NCBI GenBank assembly: GCA_022791945.1
Contig: JAAVZY010000033.1
Location: forward strand, 1 to 52,371
From: Oscillospiraceae bacterium
GTDB lineage: Bacteria > Bacillota > Clostridia > Oscillospirales > Ruminococcaceae
DNA length: 52,371 nucleotides
Direction of reading: 5' to 3'
Below the pieces are notes generated by a model, which did no database searches, was not told the DNA's origin, and saw nothing but the letters and a program-made list of their open reading frames with translations. Shown here piece after piece: positions 48,277 to 52,371 of this stretch. A program made the position numbers and the translations under genes. Every line of letters starts with the position of its first letter. The stretch's first letter is position 1.

Positions 48277-48654
48277 ATGACAGACTGTTGTAAAATAATG
48301 GGAGAACTATTACAGGAATTGCGTCAGGACCAAGGGTGGACACAAAATGAGGTTGCAGAAAAACTGGAGATTGCAAGATCCACTCTGGCCAAATATGAAG
48401 CAGGCATCAATCAAGTTCCGCATGATCTTGTCTTAAAAATGGCTGATTTATATAATGTCAATATTGATTATCTCTATGGGCATACAAGAATCCGCTCCAG
48501 CTGGCGTGATATAACCACAGTAATCTCCTATGATGGCGGCGAAATTACGCTGGATGAGCTTCTCCAAAGATACAATCATTTATCGCTGCATTATCGGAAG
48601 GTTTCCATAGAGGTTCTGCAAGCGCTGTCGTTGTTGAGCGCCGGTGATCAGTGA
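48277..48654 (+). CDS. XRE-family transcriptional regulator (1)
   Basis: 125 residues. HTH_3 domain in LLQELRQDQGWTQNEVAEKL then EIARSTLAKYEAGINQVPHD, followed by LKMADLYNVNIDYLYGHTRI, the usual XRE ending. The C-terminal 50 residues are acidic/helical. A TATAAT lies at 48247-48252. It is divergent from the frameshifted gene and may have regulated it. Paralogous to the next gene. Confidence 0.85.
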   Translation: MTDCCKIMGELLQELRQDQGWTQNEVAEKLEIARSTLAKYEAGINQVPHDLVLKMADLYNVNIDYLYGHTRIRSSWRDITTVISYDGGEITLDELLQRYNHLSLHYRKVSIEVLQALSLLSAGDQ

Positions 48655-48815
48655 CAAGGTCTTTCTCCCTGGAGGTTATATCGGGGGCTGTGGGTATATA
48701 TTATCACACTATAGAGCAAAAGTAAATGATAAAGTTGCTTTATAAGCAAAATAGAAGCGATGTGTTTTCCTGTACTGTTATGATAGAGACAAAGATGATA
48801 ACTGGAGAATAAGCC

Positions 48816-49169
48816 ATGTATGGGGAAATAATAGAGGAACTGCGCAAGGATCGAGGGCTCACACAAAATGAATTGGGGCAGCTGCTTCATGTCAGCAACA
48901 GCACAGTTGCAGGCTATGAATGCGAACGGATTGCGCCTCCTATCCATGTCTTGTCAGCAATGGCCGAGATTTTTCATGTAAATGTTGATTACATTTTAGG
49001 GCGCACCAAGGTGCGCGAGCCCTGGTCTGATCAGCTGGGTCAAATCGACTTTGAACGGAGGAAAATACCAGCTGCAGAGGTCATTGCGTGCCTTCGTTCC
49101 ATCAATTCAGGTGACAGGGATCTGCTGATTCGTCTCATCTTTTCCATGGCACGCAGGAAAGACGGCTAA
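48816..49169 (+). CDS. XRE-family transcriptional regulator (2)
   Basis: 117 residues after GGAGAA. HTH in IIEELRKDRGLTQNELGQLL then HVSNSTVAGYECERIAPPIH, followed by VNVDYILGRTKVREPWSDQL. The same architecture and the shared (VN(I/V)DY(L/I)xGxTxxRxxW) linker as the gene at 48277 show they are paralogues. The C-terminus (GDRDLLIRLIFSMARRKDG) differs. A strong terminator follows. Confidence 0.85.
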   Translation: MYGEIIEELRKDRGLTQNELGQLLHVSNSTVAGYECERIAPPIHVLSAMAEIFHVNVDYILGRTKVREPWSDQLGQIDFERRKIPAAEVIACLRSINSGDRDLLIRLIFSMARRKDG

Positions 49170-49197
49170 TGCCTTTTATATTGCCAGATGACAGTCA

Positions 49198-49226
49198 GCC
49201 GGCACCGGAAAGGTGCCGGTTTTTTC
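49198..49226 (+). terminator. rho-independent terminator
   Basis: CCGGCACC-GGAAA-GGTGCCGG followed by TTTTTT. Confidence 0.88.
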
Positions 49227-49260
49227 TGTATAAAAGGACAGACAAGGACGATATTTTTAA

Positions 49261-49422
49261 GAATTGCCGCTCCAGCGGCGCCCCCAGGCAGTTGCCCAAT
49301 GCTCACAGAAAAGAGCGTCAACGAAGTTTGTAATTGAGAACTGCAGAAAACGCGGGATCCCTGTGAAGGTGTTCATGCAGAGAAAGAAATCGGAATTTGA
49401 CAGCAGAGAAGGGAACGGCTGA
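49261..49422 (+). pseudogene. C-terminal fragment of an unidentified protein
   Basis: An open frame after a stop reads ELPLQRRPQAVAQCSQKRAS, TKFVIENCRKRGIPVKVFMQ and RKKSEFDSREGNG, with no start codon or ribosome binding site. (STKFVIENCRKRGIPVKV) resembles the last strand-helix-strand of Rossmann-like SLOG/DUF2493 proteins. Probably the 3' remnant of an ICE gene cut by the AT-rich insertion. Confidence 0.35.
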
Positions 49423-49440
49423 AAGCCGCTCCCTTCTCTG
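49404..49440. other. 17-bp hairpin before the VirB3/PrgI-like gene
   Basis: CAGAGAAGGGAACGGCT-GAA-AGCCGCTCCCTTCTCTG with a single mismatch and no T-run, 36 bp before the ATG at 49477. Possibly an RNA stability or control element of the transfer operon. Confidence 0.5.
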
Positions 49441-49476
49441 CGCCTTATATCAAAATCAATCAAGGAGAAAAAGAAT

Positions 49477-49758
49477 ATGTACATCTACCCAGACAACCTG
49501 ACGTCGCGGGCGGTGCTGTGGCTGTGGGAGCTGCGGGACGTGGCCGTCGTCGGGATCGGGTGCGTGGCGTCGGTCTTTCTGCTGGCCCAGTTCGGGCTGC
49601 TGCTTCCCATTGTGGCCACCGCCGTATACGCCTTCCTCTCCATCCGGGTGGAGGAGGCTAGCATCCTGGATTTCCTGCGATATGCCCTCCGGTTTTTCCT
49701 CCTGCGCCAGCAGGACTACCGGTGGGGATTTTCCCGAAGGAGGGAGGCTTTGCTATGA
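49477..49758 (+). CDS. VirB3/PrgI-like conjugal transfer protein
   Basis: 93 residues after AAGGAG. MYIYPDNLTSRAVLWLWELR, two adjacent hydrophobic helices (VAVVGIGCVASVFLLAQFGL then LPIVATAVYAFLSI) and a basic C-terminus (RFFLLRQQDYRWGFSRRREA). Size and topology match the VirB3/PrgI component that precedes VirB4 in type IV secretion operons. Overlaps the next gene by 4 bp (ATGA). Confidence 0.72.
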   Translation: MYIYPDNLTSRAVLWLWELRDVAVVGIGCVASVFLLAQFGLLLPIVATAVYAFLSIRVEEASILDFLRYALRFFLLRQQDYRWGFSRRREALL

Positions 49759-50324
49759 ATCTGAACTTGCTTCGCAAGCCCAGGGATACGGTCCAGGAGC
49801 TTCTGGGCATCCTGGAAACAGGCCCCCTCAGTCTGCGGACCGGGCAGGGGGAGCTGGTATTCTTCCGGATGGAGCCCACGAATCTCTCCGTCCAGTCCCC
49901 GGAGGCGGTGGGGAGCCGGATCTATGCCCTCATGACGGTTCTTCGGAGCATGGAGGAGCTGGAATTCCTGGCCCTGAACGCCCGGGAGAGCTTTGAGGAC
50001 AACCAGCGGTACTACCACCAGCGGATACGGGAAGAGTCCAATCCCGCCATCCGGAGCCTCCTGGAGCAGGACGCCGGGGAGCTGGATCGGCTTCAGCTCC
50101 GGACAGCCACCGCCAGGGACTTCTATCTGGTGGTACGCCTGCGGAAGGAGCGGGCGGAGGAGGCCCGGCCCTATCTGTCCCGGATTCAGAAAGCGTTGGA
50201 GGATCAGGGCTTCAAAGTTCGGCTGGCGGATCGGGAGGACTGCAAGCGGATGCTGGGGGTGTATCTGGAGCAGAACACCGCCGCCGAGCGGTACGCGGAC
50301 TTCGACGGGGAGGATTTTCTTTGA
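49755..50324 (+). CDS. ICE transfer protein resembling a VirB4 N-terminal domain
   Basis: 189 residues. MNLNLLRKPRDTVQELLGIL, then ELVFFRMEPTNLSVQSPEAV, GSRIYALMTVLRSMEELEFL and ALNARESFEDNQRYYHQRIR. The content and position suggest the N-terminal (CagE/TrbE-like) part of a VirB4 protein encoded as a separate gene, since the following VirB4 frame is short (612 residues). Overlaps both neighbours (ATGA and TGATG). Inference from position is stronger than from sequence. Confidence 0.6.
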   Translation: MNLNLLRKPRDTVQELLGILETGPLSLRTGQGELVFFRMEPTNLSVQSPEAVGSRIYALMTVLRSMEELEFLALNARESFEDNQRYYHQRIREESNPAIRSLLEQDAGELDRLQLRTATARDFYLVVRLRKERAEEARPYLSRIQKALEDQGFKVRLADREDCKRMLGVYLEQNTAAERYADFDGEDFL

Positions 50325-52162
50325 TGAGAAGGAACGATTCAGAGCAGAGGGAAAAAGAAAGCCGCCTGAAAGATTTTCTGGACATGGTATCCCCCTCAAT
50401 CATCCGGTTCCTGCCGGAGCACTACCTGTGCGGGAACACCTTCCGGTGCGTCTGGGCCCTGCGGGAGTATCCCACCTCCACCGATGAGCAGGCCCTCCTC
50501 CGGGGGCTGGGGGAAAAGGACGGGGTGACCCTGCGGATCTATACCCGGCAGGTCACCCTGGGGGAGGAGAAGCGGATCCTCCGGGACGCCTCCAGCAAAA
50601 ACCGGATGCGCCGCTCCGACGCAGGAGACGTCCGGGAGGCGGTGACGGCGGAGCGGAATCTCCAGGACGTGGCCGCCCTGGTGTCCGCCATGCACAAAAA
50701 CCGGGAGCCGCTGCTCCACTGCGCAGTCTACGTGGAGCTGACCGCCCAGAGCCTGGAGGGGCTCCGGCTGCTCCAGAGCGAGGTCATGACCGAGCTGGTC
50801 CGGAGCAAGCTCAACGTGGACCGGCTCATGCTCCGGCAGCGGGAGGGCTTCCTCTCGGTCCTGCCCAGCGGAGCGAATCAGTTCGGGCCGCAGTTTGAGC
50901 GCGTCCTGCCCGCCTCCTCAGCGGCAAACCTCTATCCCTTCAACTACTCCGGCAGGACCGACCCCCATGGCTTCTGCATCGGCAGGGACCGGTACGGCGC
51001 GAACGTCATCGTGGACTTTGACCGGCGGGAGGAGGACAAAACCTCCGCCAACATCCTCATCCTGGGCAACTCCGGCCAGGGTAAATCCTATCTGCTCAAG
51101 CTTCTGCTGCTCAACCTGCTGGAATCCGGGAAGTCGGTAATTAGTTTGGATCCGGAGCATGAGCAGGAGGAGCTCTGTCAGGCGGTGGGAGGCTGCTTTG
51201 CCGACCTGATGAGCGGGCAGTACCGGATCAATCCCCTGGAGCCCAAGTGCTGGAACGACGGCAGCGAGCCCTCCGATCCGGAGGCCCCTCCCGCCTTCCG
51301 CCAGACCGCCCGGCTCTCCCAGCATATCTCCTTCCTGCGGGATTTCTTCCGGGCCTACAAGGAGTTCGGCCACCGGCAGCTGGATGCGCTGGAGCTGCTG
51401 ATCGGGCAACTCTACCGGGAGCGGGGCTTCAGCGATCAGACCGACTTCGACGCCCTGGCCCCGGAGGATTTCCCCATCCTGTCGGATCTTTACAGCCTGA
51501 TGGAGCGGGAGTACAAGTCCAGCGGACAGGAGCGGGACCGGCTCTATACCCCGGAGCTGCTGCGGGAGCTCCTGCTGGGCCTCCACTCCATCTGTGTGGG
51601 GGCGGAGAGCGCTTTCTTCAACGGCGCTACCAATCTGACCTCCCACCGTTTTCTGGTTCTGGGAGTCAAGGGGGTGCCCCAGGCCGGCAAGAACGTCCGG
51701 GGAGCCCTGCTGTTCAATATCCTCTCCTATATGTCCCACCGGCTGCTGACCGTGGGAAACACCGCCGCGGCCCTGGACGAGCTGTACCTCTGGCTGTCCG
51801 GGAACGTGGCGGCGGGCACTTCCATGATCGAGTATATCCGCAACTGCCTGAAGCGGGTGCGGAAGAAGGAGTCGGCCATGCTGCTGGCCTCCCAGAATCT
51901 GGAGGATTTCAACCAGGAGGGCATCCGGGAGCTGACCAGGCCCCTTTTTGCCATCCCGCCCCATCAGTTCCTGTTCAACGCAGGAACAGTGGATAAGCGG
52001 TTCTATCTGGACACCCTCCAGCTGGAGGAATCCGAGTATGAGCTCATCCGCCGCCCCCAGCGGGGCGTCTGCCTCTACAAATGCGGCAGCGAGCGGTATC
52101 TGCTGGAGGTTCACGCGCCCGCCTACAAGGAGGCCCTCTTCGGCAAGGCGGGCGGGAGATAG
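50324..52162 (+). CDS. virB4: VirB4-family conjugation ATPase
   Basis: 612 residues from ATG 50324 in a TGATG overlap. A VirB4 mid-region (LRDASSKNRMRRSDAGDVRE; VYVELTAQSLEGLRLLQSEV) precedes the ATPase domain: Walker A NILILGNSGQGKSYLLKLLL, DPEHEQEELCQAVGG, Walker B AALDELYLWLSGNVAAG, and the arginine-rich MIEYIRNCLKRVRKKESAML then LASQNLEDFNQEGI. It powers assembly and DNA transfer of the type IV secretion system at the inner membrane. An IS begins about 75 bp downstream, so the remaining transfer genes, if present, are outside the window. Confidence 0.9.
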   Translation: MRRNDSEQREKESRLKDFLDMVSPSIIRFLPEHYLCGNTFRCVWALREYPTSTDEQALLRGLGEKDGVTLRIYTRQVTLGEEKRILRDASSKNRMRRSDAGDVREAVTAERNLQDVAALVSAMHKNREPLLHCAVYVELTAQSLEGLRLLQSEVMTELVRSKLNVDRLMLRQREGFLSVLPSGANQFGPQFERVLPASSAANLYPFNYSGRTDPHGFCIGRDRYGANVIVDFDRREEDKTSANILILGNSGQGKSYLLKLLLLNLLESGKSVISLDPEHEQEELCQAVGGCFADLMSGQYRINPLEPKCWNDGSEPSDPEAPPAFRQTARLSQHISFLRDFFRAYKEFGHRQLDALELLIGQLYRERGFSDQTDFDALAPEDFPILSDLYSLMEREYKSSGQERDRLYTPELLRELLLGLHSICVGAESAFFNGATNLTSHRFLVLGVKGVPQAGKNVRGALLFNILSYMSHRLLTVGNTAAALDELYLWLSGNVAAGTSMIEYIRNCLKRVRKKESAMLLASQNLEDFNQEGIRELTRPLFAIPPHQFLFNAGTVDKRFYLDTLQLEESEYELIRRPQRGVCLYKCGSERYLLEVHAPAYKEALFGKAGGR

Positions 52163-52234
52163 CAGGCATTGCATCTTGTCCAAACAGGTGTGGATATGGT
52201 AAAATGAGCGTAATCGTTGTTTGTTTCTTTCAAT

Positions 52235-52371
52235 AGACCTCTTGCGAAAATAAGGGTCAGTGATAAAATAGGGGTATGAAATACGAAAAGATAGCAGAAT
52301 ATTCAAACGCAAAATTCCGGAGGATCACAGGGGTAAAGCGGGCAACATTTGACAAGATGGTAGAGATTTTA
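52235..52371 (+). mobile_element. left end of an IS5-like insertion sequence with partial transposase
   Basis: From ATG 52276 (AGGGGT upstream) the frame reads MKYEKIAEYSNAKFRRITGV then KRATFDKMVEIL and stays open to the window edge (32 codons). (LTGVxxxTFxKMVEIL) is the usual start of IS5-group transposases with a helix-turn-helix N-terminus. The sequence AGACCTCTTGCGAAAATAAG at 52235-52254 is a plausible left inverted repeat. The right end and target duplication are outside the window. Confidence 0.65.
52242..52269 (+). promoter_or_regulatory. promoter of the IS transposase
   Basis: TTGCGA (52242-52247), 16-nt spacer, TAAAAT (52264-52269), immediately before the transposase ATG. Confidence 0.45.

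Overview
The window looks like chromosome from a GC-rich clostridial member of the Bacillota, most likely an Oscillospiraceae/Ruminococcaceae gut anaerobe. This is inferred from strong AGGAGG-type ribosome binding sites, TTGACA/TATAAT promoters, GTP-type PEP carboxykinase, AddA rather than RecB, a YlbF-miaB-mutS neighbourhood, and families typical of Clostridia (DUF4317, DUF6320, DUF378, SpaA/sortase conjugative elements). Positions 1-33.9 kb are core chromosome. Positions 33.9 kb to the end are an integrated conjugative element (ICE), and an IS begins at the right edge.

Core region. From left to right: the N-terminal part of a solute-binding lipoprotein; a DUF6033-like protein; an SGNH esterase; a DUF4317 protein; a cytidylate-kinase-like protein; GTP-PEPCK (pckG) facing a MarR regulator with a very clean palindromic operator; a stretch of maintenance genes on the minus strand (mutS, ylbF-like, a chloramphenicol-phosphotransferase-like kinase, miaB); a secreted Cys/His-rich repeat protein; acetate kinase; a SUFU-domain protein; DUF378; a NERD protein; tig-clpP-clpX (protein folding and proteolysis); an ECF sigma/anti-sigma pair; a pentapeptide-repeat protein; an alpha/beta-hydrolase, acyltransferase and DUF6320 operon; and addA without a neighbouring addB.

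The most striking feature of the core is a dispersed family of long mosaic repeats, here called elements A-H. They fill most of the large intergenic gaps (about 2.86-3.40, 4.70, 8.55-9.09, 11.80-12.39, 15.58-16.24, 18.33-19.08, 23.68-23.91 and 28.97-29.50 kb). Each full copy is about 530-750 bp and is built almost entirely from hairpin modules. Its two ends are inverted relative to each other, each beginning near GGGCAAGGCC or GGGGAAGACC followed by a hairpin. Stems change sequence between copies while staying paired. One copy lies where a MATE efflux gene downstream of marR has been cut off after 17 codons. I read these as a non-autonomous, MITE/REP-like family that I cannot match to a named one. 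A second, smaller hairpin family (GAGCCTGTT...AACAGGCTC) occurs at 4.63 and 22.33 kb.

Conjugative element. A tRNA-Val(CAC) gene at 33.86 kb marks the boundary. Rightward follow a conserved hypothetical, a secreted membrane-anchored protein, a lipoprotein-type sortase, a Ser/Glu-rich lipoprotein, a giant thioester-domain/SpaA-repeat adhesin, a DNA adenine methylase remnant, a YodL-like protein, a ParA-like ATPase, a DUF3852-like protein, a TrbL/VirB6-like channel protein, a VirB3/PrgI-like protein, a VirB4 N-domain-like protein and the VirB4 ATPase. Two AT-rich insertions interrupt it. The first (42.15-44.10 kb) carries a secreted papain-like cysteine protease, a membrane-anchored partner and a 52-residue Cys-rich ORF. 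It sits exactly between an adhesin that has lost its C-terminal cell-wall anchor and a methylase that has lost its N-terminus. The second (47.4-49.45 kb) carries a frameshifted gene and two related XRE regulators. An IS5-like transposase starts at 52.28 kb. The element therefore looks partly decayed. No integrase or relaxase is visible in this window.
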